In this document: in pieces, positions 46,601 to 59,000 of the stretch | Layout of the letters: each line of letters starts with the position of its first letter | How positions within the stretch are numbered: position 1 is the stretch's first letter | Source: Incurvaria masculella | Lineage: Eukaryota; Arthropoda; Insecta; Lepidoptera; Incurvariidae | Length of the DNA: 64,000 nt | Assembly (NCBI GenBank): GCA_946894095.1 | Contig: OX335645.2 | Span: forward strand, 13,725,001 to 13,789,000 | Reading direction: 5' to 3' | Translations under genes and position numbers: made by a program | The notes under the pieces: generated by a model | What the model saw: the letters and a program-made list of their open reading frames with translations, nothing else | What the model was told of the DNA's origin: nothing | The model's database searches: none

Positions 46601-48885
46601 AAAACATGAACGTCACGTTACCTACGTTTCGGTCCAATATATTTTTTATGGATTATTGGAAATGGACATCCAGTTCAATGGCCATTGAACTGGACACAAG
46701 GACAATTTTCATTGCCGCTTTAATTATTTTAACCTTACCTAAGTAAGTAGGAAAGAGGGCCCGTCTCAACAGAGTTGCTTCACCTCGATTATCGAACTGC
46801 TGGGTATCGTGCCACTAGGCTACTGAGGCTGACTAATTTCAAATGTTAAAATAAGTTTAGTTGTCAAAACAGCAGGTGTAAAGTTGATTGCAAGTGCAAA
46901 GTGGCACGTGTCACACTTCTTTTCCAATACCGATCAGATATTTTCATTTTATATTAATATGGACAGGCAGCTGGCATGTTGGTCGTTGACGTAACTAATA
47001 ACTGCAACCAGTCAAATTGAAGGAACGGCTAGCTTCGGTAGCTCAGTGGTACGACGCCTTGCGATTCGATAAGGTGGGTGAAGCATGTCTGAGCGTGGTT
47101 GGCTTCTGGATGAGTGATCATTTTCAACCGTTGAGGCTGGCCGTGGTTCGGATTCCACATAAATCAGTAGGTCCCCTTCCTTATTTACTAGGTGGTAGGG
47201 TTAATCCCGCTAGTGTTGGTACCATCGCATTGAATGAACGATGGTCGAAGCGGCAATGAAAATTGTCCGTGTTTTCCATCCAGTTCAATGTAGCCGAGCA
47301 ATATAAGGAAGGTCCTGGCATTGCACCTAGTTCCGCATGTGGTGTGTTAGGCTAATATCTGACGGTCAGTTTGGTATTAGCCATCCATGTCCAGTTATAA
47401 AAAAATTTAGATTTAGACTCATAAACGCATGTAGAGTGATTAGCTTTGAATGGCACTAACCTCATTGGTGGAGAGCAGCGACTGCAGGTCGGGGTGGGGC
47501 GCAGTGCGGCGCGGGGCGGGCAGGCGCGCGGTGGCAGCGGCGACAGCGGCCGGCGCGGGCGCGTGCAGCGAGCCCAGCTCCCACAGCGCGCCGGCGCCGC
47601 CCGCGCCCCCCGCCCCCCGCTCCACCAGCAGCAGCTCATCTGCACCAAGCGATCAATTATGCATGGGCCTGATTAACATTAGCTGTCACGTATATTTATG
47701 TCATAAAATAATATGTCATAAAAATGGTGTAATACACTGGAAATACCTACATATTAGAATTCATTTACTCTTATATTGAGCTGCCTTGGAGTGAAAGTAG
47801 TACTAAAAAATTGTTTTTCTTTTTCCAGATACTAATCTGCAAGTTACTAGTCTGCAAGTTAGTTGAAGATAAAGTTGTTTAATGCATTTTTTTATGTGTA
47901 TTATTGAACATTTTAATATTCCTCTTCGAAGGAGAAATGTATCCTCCATTCAATTGATGATGCCGATGCTGCTACATCTCAAACCCGAATGTAAGGCTTG
48001 TTATTCCGGAAAGACTGCATTCTAAAACGATTGCTATGACATAGCAATAAACTTAATTTCCTGTTAATATGATCGCCTAGAGACAGCATAAATGTTTCAA
48101 GCATTTTCCTTATTAAAAATATTTTTTGAAATTGATATGGCACTTGAAATATAAATGGGTACAACTTTAACCCAAACAAACAAGTGATTGAAAAAACCGG
48201 CCAAGTGCAAATTGGACTCGCATACGAAAGGTTTGTATAAGATTTAGCTAAATAAAATCCCTTTTTAAAGTTTTACTATTTGTTGTTAATGGAAATACAC
48301 ACTTTGTGAAAATTTCAACTGTCTACCTATTAAGATTCATGCGATAGAGCCCTGTGAAGGACGGACTGAGAGTGGAGGCTTAGTAATATGGGTTGGCACC
48401 AATTGGGTACGCAACCCTAAAAAAAGGTACCCTTCTAAATGGTTTTGTATGTGGTCATGTTTATGTTTTTGGACATCGTCATCTTCTCTCATTCTCTTCT
48501 TAGTCTCAGAACCTTGTTGAGTTTAATGCAAACAAGACACACGCGAGAGTATTTAGTGCGGCTTGAAGTCTTTCAGAATCAAACGAAACCTTCAAATTGT
48601 GTAAAAAGCCATCACGTAATAACCTTGTTCTATCACATTTTCTTGCTGCAGTGTGTAAAACTCGTGCAGGGTTCGACCGTCTGACACCCTTACTAGCTTG
48701 AAGCGCACACCGCCGCCACCACTTATCTCATTTGGGTAGAAGAAGTCTATCGCGATCAGTTTCAAGTCCTCAATGAGCGCATTTTCTGGAAGGTATGTTG
48801 AGTAAGTCTGTCCTTCGGAGCTAATTATCTTCACTAAAACTTCATTGCCGCCCACTCCAAGCAGGTGTGAGTCTGACAAAAGCAT
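43651..48885 (-). CDS. Ubac1: UBAC1/KPC2-like ubiquitin-associated domain protein
   Basis: Six exons in transcript order: 48885-48624, 47639-47461, 46289-46053, 45300-45136, 44377-44242, 43862-43651. All are in phase, giving 396 residues (human UBAC1 has 405). Order: N-terminal ubiquitin-like region (residues about 12-90, ending ENVIEQ-DELLLVERG); linker; MTKELRKILISLIEVGARL, matching the ELRKILVSLIEVA helix of UBAC1; a proline-rich stretch (YPPPPPAPPAH); a UBA domain (MKEIGFTEDEANTALQQTG) continuing into ALWLVGER; and an STI1-like C-terminus (VVQRGLLNTRML, GPLLQQILRTYHAEKY). The vertebrate protein is the non-catalytic subunit of the KPC ubiquitin ligase and binds proteasome and ubiquitin chains. 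Vertebrate UBAC1 has two UBA domains; only the second was found here. A GTAAGT inside the last exon (after GQS) could splice to another end. Confidence 0.92.
44545..44862 (+). repeat. GGTTCCGTACC-family repeat with ACGG microsatellite, in UBAC1 intron
   Basis: Begins AAAACTGGCCAAGTGCAAGT, holds ACGG tandem units at about 44768-44807 and ends GGGTACGGAACCCTAAAA. It is the longest plus-sense copy. Confidence 0.8.
45655..45840. mobile_element. TIR MITE with CCTAA units, in UBAC1 intron
   Basis: Inverted ends of about 35-50 bp start TCATAAAGTCCAAAAAGCA on both strands. The centre holds four CCTAA units at about 45744-45763, the insect telomere motif. Non-coding. Confidence 0.8.
46690..46835. repeat. 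SINE-A remnant
   Basis: Scrambled pieces, with CCATTGAACTGGACACAAGG and GTGCCACTAGGCTACTGAGG, in the UBAC1 intron. Confidence 0.45.
47027..47405 (+). repeat. SINE-A subfamily copy with distinct tRNA head
   Basis: Head GCTTCGGTAGCTCAGTGGTA includes a canonical box A (TAGCTCAGTGG), and later GTGGTTCGGATTCCAC resembles box B. The body then matches SINE-A to AGCCATCCATGTCCAGTTA. It ends about 55 bp from a UBAC1 splice donor. Confidence 0.75.
48190..48423 (+). repeat. GGTTCCGTACC-family repeat, diverged
   Basis: From AACCGGCCAAGTGCAAATTG to GGGTACGCAACCCTAAAAA, with several small deletions. Confidence 0.7.
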
Positions 48886-50522
48886 TTTTATTCATCCACT
48901 GAGGAGGGAGGTATTGCGTTTCTCGAGTATATATATATATTTTATATTTGTTTTTTGGGCTCTGTCCAGTGTGGACAAAGTAAAATAATATTGAAAATTG
49001 TAAATCACTAATTCTATGCCAGACTTTGAATTTCGCTCCACTTGGCTTGACAGTATTTGACAGCAATACTTTTTGGTAGTTCATATCTCTTTCGCCAGTA
49101 TCTGTACCCCCAACATCTTCGCCAGTATATGTATTTAAATAACTTCACCTCCGGCGATTGACACGCGGGCTCCGACATAAGGTTAATTTGTTAAAGAAGT
49201 GGATTATAGCGAACGCATGTTCATGTCAGAGATTTCGGAGGACCATATATACCTAGGTATGTACTGCAGGTCTACCTGATGAGACTCACAGCAGTGTGTC
49301 CCTGGTGACTCAACAGTGAGTCACGGAACTTTATTCATTGCTGTCATATCATAAATACGATTGTATTGTGACTCACAGGTGAGAATCTCGTGAGATGGAG
49401 GCGGGGATTCTGGAGATATGGATAAAATTATTTTCTTTTAACATCATATAAGGGTAAAAAACTTTTAAATGCTATTAAATATTTCATGACTGTTCTTTAT
49501 AATATATAACTATAATTAATGATGAATGACTGCCTCAACCTTCATAATGATTTTTTTATTACATGCAAGAAACAGAGACTAATAATAAACAATGCGATAT
49601 TATATTCATATGCTAGAACGTTTAGTAAAGTTATCGAAAGTATCGAAATAAGTAAAGGTCGCAATACCAAACAAATAAGAACCAAAAGCAATCGTAACAG
49701 AAAGCAGATTTTTTTCCATGTTTCCTTCGCCAGTATGTGCATTCTCACAGAGCAATAACTGCATTGCCATCTATTTCGCCAGTACCTCTATATCTCCAAC
49801 CTTTCGGCATCCAGAGCCCGTAGTCCCAGCTGTCACCTTAATTAGCGTTTACGGCAAACCGATCGACTGGCGTTTTGAAATGTATGGAGAAATTGAAGAG
49901 CACGCGCAGTGGGCGTTAAGTGAACTAACAACCGAGTCCAAGTTTGATTTCACAGCTTACTCAACGTTGCCGTAAATACGTCGACGTTGCTGTCTACGCT
50001 GACTCCGCGTTTTCATACAAATCGGAAGTCCGAGTTTAACTTTGACAGCTTAAAGAAGAAAAACCACAGAATGTGTAGTAAAAACTTGTATGAAGTTTAA
50101 CGTTTTTACGGAACTAGAAGTTCCGTTACCGCCAGTTTAGGTGAGAAAGACTGACCACTCAGCGATAGAGATGTAGGTCACGACATGGGACCGGTTAGTT
50201 AAGGTTATTAATAGAATATGAGGAGCGTAGGAAACGTTGGCCTCGGCGATTGTAGATCCATTGTTTTGTAGAAATCAAAATAAAATCAAAGATATCCGCG
50301 TATGTTAGTCCGCGCGCTGTGCAGAATTGGAGGTATGATTATTCCGTACGCACAGATATTGGCGACGGAGCGTGGAGGCGGAGATATTAGAGATTTAAAT
50401 ACAGACCATCGACAATAACCACAATTTCAAACGGAAATGAAAATCGCGCCATGGTTTGGCGGGAAACCAAAAACAGTTGCATTTTAATTATACATTTTTT
50501 GAGAGTAAACTGTGACGTCGCA
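48886..50522. other. Divergent promoter region of UBAC1 and the DUF4708 gene
   Basis: The two genes start 1.64 kb apart on opposite strands. The interval holds a TIR MITE at 49813-50162 and short palindromic motifs (TTCGCCAGTATNTG repeated at about 49090-49130 and 49727-49790). No further exon found. Confidence 0.45.
49813..50162. mobile_element. TIR MITE (ACCGATCGACTGGCG family), copy C
   Basis: Left end CAGCTGTCACCTTAATTAGC and AACCGATCGACTGGCGTTTT. The right end is degenerate, with CCAGTTTAGGTGAG and GACTGACCACTCAG. Same family as 20945 and 21285. Confidence 0.75.
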
Positions 50523-53500
50523 ATGGCTTACGTACGTTGGACAAACACTCCATCTCTAGACCCATTGTGTCATGCGGTGGCAGAGGCGAGTCTAACGGAC
50601 GCTCGTGATCGCTCCGCTCCCTCTGACTATCATTGGAAAGTTCTCAAGTGTCGGTGAGGGGCAACTTCCATTGGTCATCCATTGCACAATAATATGTTCT
50701 TCTACTATATTTTTTGATCCTAAGTTATGCTATCCGTGTTTTTTAGAATGATGATATTCTCCGAATCTTCAATTATGGCATGCCCAGACTATCGGGACGT
50801 CAAACAAGTCAACATTATTTTTGAACGATCTAATGAATGCCACAGTAAAGTAATGGCGTTGTTTTCTAAATTTGGACTGGAACAGGTATCTTTAAAATTA
50901 TTTTACCATTATAAAGTCTGCTCCCGCGCCGCGTGAAAAGACGTAATTTTTCAAACGTGTTTAACAACCGTGGTAATCTAATTACTGTAAATAACCTTTG
51001 CTTTATTTCTTAATATAAAGATACTGCGGCTTCGTCGTATATTAGGACGTTCTTGGTCGTATCTATGTTAGTTTTATTTTGGTGATATTTAGTAGGCGCA
51101 ATTGTTACTTGTAAGTATTGTGAAACTGCACTCGTATTTATTTTTCAGAAAGGAAAAATTCAGCGCGTGACCTGTGAAATGTTCCAATTGTGCCTCCAAT
51201 ACTCTTTAACCGCAAGGATTGCACCTACTTGGAATTTAGTAGGAAAAGGGTATTTTGTTAACAATCGAGACTTCCTTACTGCTGTCGGACCACAATATTC
51301 TTTGGAAATATCAATTTATGTCACGGGTGAGCCTTCACTTATCTCGAAGATTGTATGATGGAGCACTACGTTGCTTCTAAAATAGTTGTTATTAGAATAT
51401 GATGTAACCACAACATGCTTGTTTTGAAACGGGTTTTTCTTTAAAATAGCATTTTATTCGTTCCCGAATAAAGTTCATCGAGAATGGTTCCAAACAAATT
51501 TTAAAATAATTATTATTTAAAAAAATTTAGCTCGCTGTTCAAATACTTTATAGACATAATGTAAAGATAAATATATATTATTATGTATGTATGTATAATC
51601 GACCGTGAAGCAAGGACACATTAATGAAAGAAAGATCCCTGTGAAAAGAACTACTTTACGGATATAATGCAAGGCTGGACCCACTGAAGAGAGCTGGACC
51701 CGAACCAGCAAAACATATCGCGAGTATTGCATCCCTGATTGCGTCAAACCAATTTCGCCAACTGCTGTATAGGCCATAATTTCGAATTCTCCTACAGCCG
51801 TTCCTCCTGTATATAATGTATGCATATGTAGATAACACTTATTATGGATTCGGTTGATCGAAAGTTTTTAGAGTTTGATTGATTGAATAAAAATTCTTTA
51901 ATACGCCACGAAAAATAATTTACAAAAGAAAGTACAGTGCAATAACAACATAAGTGGGGCGCAAAGGCGGGCTTATCCCTCGAAGAGATTTCTTCCAGCC
52001 GCCCAAAGGTCGGCTTGAGAAAATCAATAGGTGTATATTCGTAGGTAGTGGCGGTGGGTTTGGTTTGTGAGTTTGAGTATACTTAGTAGTTGATACCTAG
52101 ACAAAATTAACAGTCCCAGAAGTAATTTAGATTTGAATATTTACTAACTACAAATTACGATGATATTGTTTAACGATTATTCTGCAGATGTGAAAATCGA
52201 GTTCCATCTGAAGCCGTTGAAAATCACGTTGCTCAGAATGCACCGACCGGAGGTCGGCGACTGGGTCCGTGTCTTGCCAAGGTGATTATTTTTTTCTTAA
52301 TGCTTATATTTTATTTTTAAAAAATATTTTGATTACTTTTTTTAAAAACACATTAAGTTCATCACTTTGTATTGCCTTAATTTGTATAATATATGCTATT
52401 TTGCATAGCCTGAATAAGGCAGTCGTCGAAGAATATCACGAAATTCTGCCACCTGGAACTTTTAAAAGCTACAAAGACATGAAAAGACATTGGAAAAATA
52501 TTGTGAGTATACATTACAATCACTAGATAAATCGATAGCACCTTCTTGTTGATACTGTGACTTTATTATGGACATACCAACACTCTCTAGAATTAACTGA
52601 TTTTTTATTAATATTAATGTTGTCAATATGGGCGCATCCATGAATCCTATCAAATTGCCAGCGTTCTATTGATCCGCAAGTTGCAGGGTGCATACGACCG
52701 GTATAGGTAGACCAGTGGTGCGACACCTTGCGATTCGATAAGGTGGGTAAGCATGGTACGAACCATTTTAACCTACTGGATTATAATGAATAATCCAATC
52801 ATCATTTCATACAAGTTTCCAAGAAACCCTAAGTATAGATAATATTGTGAGGAGAGGTGAGACAACAATACGACATGTATCAATACTCCCCTTGATACTC
52901 CCTTATGTGTGACCTTCACCATTATGACCATTAGAAGTGTGCTATCGCGAGTTTTTTTGTGACGTCGTGCGGCGCGCCTGCGCACAGCACGGCTACCGGC
53001 TGCCAGAGTCGGAGCCCACGTACTACTCGGTGCGGTTCTGGCGCGGGGCCCCGCTCACCTACCCCGCCTTGTGCGTGCTCGACTCCTGGCCCGTCGTCGT
53101 GCCCATCCCCAAGCAGGAGCAGGTGAGTCGATCGTCGCAACTACGTGAAGCAACATGGCCGTGATTTGGGCTCGTAACTTGTCGCGGGGCCTTCTCATTT
53201 ATTTTTAGTCAACCGTTATGATATTAGCACAATACACCACATTCTCGAAGGAATGAGGTGCCATGCCATAGATTAACCTTACCTTTATTAGCACGGCTAA
53301 ATTAAACTGGATGGAAAACACGGACAATTTTTCATTGCCGCTTCAATGATTTTTTTCATCCGTGGTGGTACCAACCCGGGCGGGTTTAACCCTACCACTT
53401 AGCAGAGGAAGGGTCTATAGTTTTACATGGGTTCCGAACCATGGATCAGCACGCATTCGTAACGAAATGTACTTATCCAACTCAGAAAGTGAATGAAAGG

Positions 53501-55433
53501 GGTGCATGACCGGGGTGAGGATTTGAACCCAGACATGTACATGAAAGGTATGTCCTCTAGCCCCTAGACAACGAGCTGTTCATGCCACGCCATGGATTCT
53601 TATTTACTTCTTGATTTGGATTGGCTGAAAGCGTTTCGTCACGAATGCGAGCTGTCCATTGGTTCGGAATCTATGTAAAACTTGAAGTCCCATCTCCTGA
53701 GGTTTTCCATCCAGTTCAATGTAGCCGTGCTCATAAAGCGAAGGTCCCGTCATGGAACCTTAACGCCTCAGGAAAACGGTGCGTTGGGCTAACAATATCA
53801 CCATGACGGTGGTGGTATCAGCCATTATTTTCCAGTCACATAAAAACAAAAACAACAATGATCTTTGCGGTGGCTCAGTCAGAAGGTGTCACAGCACAGA
53901 GCTGTGATGACATGACCGGCTATTTGGATAAAATAGGACAGCCTACAGAGGGCACCCTCCAAAACAGTTTTTCGTCTCCCACACCCTTACTATGAATTAA
54001 AAAACCGTAAGGAATTTCTTATCAGGAAATTAATTTAGAAGGTGTTTAAAAAATGTTACGGCTTTTCACGCGGCGGAAGGAGACATTCTCCGACGTTTCG
54101 AGCTGATCGTTCAGCCCGTTGTCAAGAAGGCATCCGCCATGTTCGTTTGCAGCATACGACCGACGGCGTTGGGCTGAACGACCAGCTCGAAACGTCGGAG
54201 AATGTCTCCACCCGCCGCGTGAAAAGCCGTAACATTTTTCTAATATGTTTAAAGACCGCGGTAATCTCAAAAGTATCATAATTTAGAAGGTATTTTTCAA
54301 CAACATACGTTCATAAACATTTCGTAACAACATATTATGTAACGGTAATGTTTCAGGAATCGACGATAACGAACTTTTTGCATGACGTTACGACGAGGCT
54401 GCGGTTCATAATGCACGAGCCTATCGATTTCCACGACTGTCACACGGCTCGGTCGTTGCCTGCGCGCTCGCAGGTGTGATTGCATGTCATGTGATTGAAA
54501 AACATATTTGTTCGCTTTGAGGCCGACCACAGCCAGTGTTTAGACATGCTCTAAACTACAGTCATATTCAGAGTGCACTGTCAAAATTATAACGCGGACT
54601 AGCACCGGACTAACGATACAAAATGTTAACTTTAATACGCATATTATCTCCGCACTAAATCGCATTTTGTATGGTAAGTCCGAAGATAACCCGCGTTTTA
54701 AATTTCGGCAATCAACTCTGAATATGACCGTTAAAATTGAGAAATTGGTTGTTGTATGGGTCATCGAGATATTGTAAAAGTAGTGATATTACCTATATTG
54801 TCACTTGTGCAATTTTTTTTTGTTATGAACATGTTTTAAATGATTACGTCGGAACCAAATGTACGAATAATAATAAAATGTTGAATAGTGTCAAATTTGT
54901 AAACCTTAATTCAAATGTATTAGGCTGGATTGCACAATATCTGGTTAGTATTAAAGTTATGGTTATTTTAGATCTATCTTCTTTCTTCTTCAAGCGAAAA
55001 ATAAGTGCAGATATATTTGATTTTTTTAATTATCACTAACCAAAGATCTAGCCTTAAGTAGGTCTAGGTTATTTTTAAATGAGTGTTTATAAGTAACAAT
55101 TCCTATGAAATACCACTGAGTGCATCTCATCAGACACTGAAATTAGTCCGTTATAGTAATACATGAATTAGATTGACAATAAACCGGTATTTAGTCAAAT
55201 TATATAATAGTAATGGTTTTCATAATATCACATAAGTGACCCCAAGTTTGAGAAATTCACTACCTAGTCATGAATGAATTTTATAACGAGGCCAATTAAA
55301 ATCATCCACTTTTCAGCTGGCAACAACATTGTCGGAGACGCAGGCGGTGAGCCTGTGCACACCTGCGCAGCACCGCAGCTCCGCGACCGCCCCCTATGAC
55401 CCCACGACCTCTGGCGGCGGGTCTCGCTACTAG
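50523..55433 (+). CDS. C18orf63-like protein (DUF4708)
   Basis: Eight exons: 50523-50653, 50747-50885, 51149-51326, 52188-52281, 52409-52506, 52935-53122, 54357-54473, 55317-55433. All agree in phase for 353 residues. Recognised by similarity recalled to human C18orf63: a TPSLDPLC motif at the N-terminus; LCLQYSLTARIAPTWNLVGK and VNNRDFLTAVG in exon 3; LPPGTFKSYKDMKRHWKNI in exon 5; GYRLPESEPTYYSVRFWRGA and LTYPALCVL in exon 6. Function is unknown even in vertebrates. The C-terminal exons are short and low-complexity. The exon 5 donor is uncertain: the strongest GTGAGT at 52503 breaks phase, and GTATAC at 52507 keeps it. An in-frame ATG at 50451 would add 24 residues; 50523 fits the family better. 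Confidence 0.85.
51590..51740 (-). repeat. tRNA-derived SINE-B, second copy
   Basis: Minus-sense match to 20605-20755: TTTTGCTGGTTCGGGTCCAG (box B) followed by AAAGTAGTTCTTTTCACAGG and CTTCACGGTCGATTATAC. In an intron of the DUF4708 gene. Confidence 0.65.
53205..53585 (-). repeat. SINE-A copy
   Basis: CGTTATGATATTAGCACAAT to CTAGACAACGAGCTGTTC, the complement of the 30044 copy. In a DUF4708-gene intron. Confidence 0.75.
53640..53850 (+). repeat. SINE-A copy, internally deleted
   Basis: ACGAATGCGAGCTGTCCATT jumps to GGTTTTCCATCCAGTTCAAT, then the normal 3' part. It lies tail-to-tail with 53205-53585. Confidence 0.65.
54045..54253. mobile_element. Foldback MITE (GTTACGGCTTTTCACGCGGC family)
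   Basis: About 209 bp. Both arms read AATGTTACGGCTTTTCACGC, then GGAGACATTCTCCGACGTTT and CGAGCTG(A/G)TCGTTCAGCCC. Fragments of the family occur at about 14935 and 50925. Confidence 0.8.
54556..54735. repeat. Palindromic MITE (TATTCAGAG family)
   Basis: CATATTCAGAGTGCACTGTC to CAACTCTGAATATGACCG. Related to 4019-4262. In the last DUF4708-gene intron. Confidence 0.65.
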
Positions 55434-55660
55434 ACCAACCTCGACCACCGTCGTCACCGGTCGATTTATATGAGAAAAAACGAAACCTAAAAAATTTAAA
55501 CATCATTTATTTGTCAATTATTACACGTGTCGCTGTCGATTATAATATAAATTAGTCTTGTTTAACAAGTTAAATACTGTACGCATTTAACTATTAGTCT
55601 GGATGCCATAGCGTTATATTAGTACTTCATTAATGATTAATGTATATATGATAAGAAAAC

Positions 55661-55666
55661 AATAAA
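55661..55666 (+). terminator. Polyadenylation signal of DUF4708 gene
   Basis: AATAAA 228 bp past the stop codon. Confidence 0.5.
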
Positions 55667-55935
55667 ATTGAATTACAATATTAATTATGGAGGTTTTTAG
55701 TCAATAACATTATATGCAAAAACACGTTTTGGGACGTTTGATTCAGATATCAAATATTCAGAAGGAACGTATGTTTGCTTAATTTTTCCCGTTCGACTAT
55801 TTCATTACTATTTTCTCAAAGTACGAGATTTTTGACGAAATGTTCATATGTATTTATTCCGAGAAGCAATAATACCAAACTATATTAGTCTGGTACTAAT
55901 TTACTTTTCAATTATACCGAGGAACTAATGATATT

Positions 55936-55941
55936 TTTATT
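55936..55941 (-). terminator. Polyadenylation signal of ankyrin gene
   Basis: Minus-strand AATAAA about 85 bp past the ankyrin-gene stop. Confidence 0.55.
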
Positions 55942-56023
55942 ACCTATATAACTTTCTAAAGCTAACACAATCTCAGCTTTTCTTGAAGATATTTCCGCGT
56001 ATCAGGCTATTCACCCTGTTAAA

Positions 56024-59000
56024 TCATTGAAGCATCGTCGACGTCGGACTCCTAAACAGCAATGGCGAGCCAGAGTTGACGTGTTGGACGGGGCTGCGGT
56101 GCGGGCTGAGCGCGGCGGACGCGGCAGCCGAGTTGCGGCTTTGCTCGAAGAACTGCGCCACAGACGGGGACAGCGTTCGGTTTTGAGGCGAGGGTCCGCT
56201 GCGGCCTTGTCTCGCTGGCCCCTGTGAATTGAAAGGTTCTTCAATATTTTGACCCTATCACAAACCCCAAATATAGGTACCTAAATGGTTAAAATGTGCA
56301 ACTACCAATGTAGTTACACATTTTAACCCTTACAACTCAGTTAATACTAGAAACGTAGTAAGGAATATTTCAAAAGGTCAAAACATGTTCTTAACAATAC
56401 AAATGTGTATTGGAAAATGTAATGTATTCAAAATTTGGTACTAGGTTAGCACCGCTTTAACCATACAAACACCGATTTAGTCCGGCGGATTAAAGTTAGT
56501 CCGCCCACTTGTAAAAGTAAAAGTTATGGCAAGCAAATAAAACTAAATATTTTGTAATAATTTGGCCGCTGTTCGTAATATGACGAGAATTAATATGCAA
56601 TGCCAGTGAACAGGCAGCAGTGTACAGTCGAACAAAGATTAAAGGATACACATCCTGTTGAAGAAAAAGATGAACTGTCAAAATACTGACTTTTGACACC
56701 ATTTGTAGGGCTGATCAAATATAATTGAGAACGACTATCATATACTGTGTAAACCAAACCAAAATAACGGAAGGTTATTTTCAAGCTCCATTCATTTTAA
56801 TTTTTTTGCGGAAGTATATCCTTTAATCTTTGGTTGACTGTACTTGCTCCTACCTACACACGTGAAAGACTTTACAAGGGCCAACACGATTGGCAATAAG
56901 TCTAACATGGAGTAAATTAATACCGTACCATTATTGGGTTCAGAAGTGCTGGCGATAAGCATTGGTGGTTTTTCCTTCCCCGAAATGTTAGTAATTCTTT
57001 TAGTGTGTCGCTCAGATTATAAGCTTTCGCCAAACTTTCGACGGTTCTCCCTGAAACATCAAAATGTAAATTAAAAATATTTTTAAATAAAAAAAGGACC
57101 GCCTTCAAAAAAACCGGAACTAAAAAGCAAAAAATAATTGGTTACTTTTAATTAATGTACGACAAGCTATTTTAATACTAACTAATTATGTACAATTTCT
57201 TAATTTTTAATCATCTTTTGAAGTCGGTGCCTTGGGTAGAGTTCATTCCGCACGCTGTTGACCGAACAGACACAATTTCAGCCGAACACACCCGAAGTCT
57301 ACGAAAGCGTAAACAACCTGAGTCAACAATGATTGGTCCACAGAGCATTCTACCAGGAGATGCCCTTAGCGTTGGTTTACGTGCAAGCTGATATCGATTC
57401 AGCAGCGCAGCGTACTGAAATTGGGTTTTAACGATTATTAGTACTTTCAGCCTTATAAAGGCGCGCACTGGTGAAGGAGTAGGTACGTTAATTCACTGCT
57501 CTGTGGATTGGTGCTTCCTACGACATCGTTGTCTGAACGAAACGATTTCTGCCGAAATTGGTGAGATATGTACCTACTAACCGCACACTCGTTTTGACAC
57601 CTCAAAGTCGCTACCAATAGTATTCTACCATATACATAAGTGGTCGTTGTTTATATATTGGTTTGTTTGTTTAGTTTGTAGGGTTTTCTTGTAAATATTT
57701 AGTTTTTACTGTGTTAGGTATTTAGTTTAAGTTATAAGAAATATTTAAATTACAAAGTACTTGCCTAAATACTTACTTACATACGTTTTTCCGACCTGTT
57801 TGTTTATTAAATTTTTGATTTTGTGTTTTTTCTTTAAATAGGTTAATGTAAGTAGCTACCTACTTATATTCCTTTCTTAGCCATAGGTAATATTAATCTA
57901 ACTACTTACAGCCCTTATAGAACGTCTACCCAAGGCACCGACTTCAAAAGATGATTAAAAATTAAGAAATTGTACATAATTAGTTAGTATTAAAATAGCT
58001 TGTCGTACATTAATTAAAAGTAACCAATTATTTTTTGCTTTTTAGTTCCGGTTTTTTTGAAGGCGGTCCTTTTTTTATTTAAAAATATTTTATTTTTTGC
58101 TTTTTAGTGGTGGCGTAACATTTTGACTCAAGGTGGGCGAGCCCTCCTGCTCAACGTCACATACAAAGTGAAAAGAAGATCATGCGCACCTCACTATCTC
58201 ATGCGAACCCTCTAAACTGTTACTAAACCCTACAATGAACGAGCATTATGAGATATGAAACCATTGAGAAATCTCATTTCTGAAGAAAGGTAGACCGGTA
58301 CCTATCTGGACTCATGAGTTCACGGTTCATGAGATAGAGCGCTGTGACAGACGTACGGACAGACGGACAGCGGAAGCTTAGTAATATAGTATCCGTTGGT
58401 ACCCTTTGGGTACGGAACCCTAACAAGGCAAAACAACGAATGTCCACAACCGCTGAGCTTCTGAATTTCTCATCCTTCCGTTGTTCCGGAGAGTCTGTTT
58501 CTTGCGTAAGTGTTGTATGAAAATGTGTACATATCGGTCTCGTGTATCCCACACGTTAACAGTTGAATTTTGTAAAATCACAAGCGAGCCTTTTCGTCGT
58601 AAAAAGAAGTCACTGAAAATTTTAAGTTTCTAGGATAATTGGTTTCGGAGATCTCAACATGAGTGGTTTTCGCCTAAATGTGTTCATTTTGACCTGTTTC
58701 ACCCCCCTAATAGTAGAATTTTCAAAAATATTCTCTTCGTACACATTCCCATCTCAAACACAACCTACTCTGACATTTCTTGGTTCAGCGGCTCTAGAGA
58801 TAGAAATGTGTACAATTTGCCCTCTTTTACCCCCTTCAATACCCCCAACAGTTGAATTAAAAAAAAACCTCTCATACTGAGCAATCTCACCCTTAAAGAA
58901 AGCTACTGTAACTAAAAAATCACATTTCTGGGTTCGCGGGCTTAAGAAATTCGATGTTTGTTGTATTTAAGTACCAAACTACTGGACCGATTTTGATAAA

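Noticed and set aside
54042..54281. Overlapping frames on both strands of similar sequence
   Set aside because: They mirror each other because the locus is a palindromic MITE.
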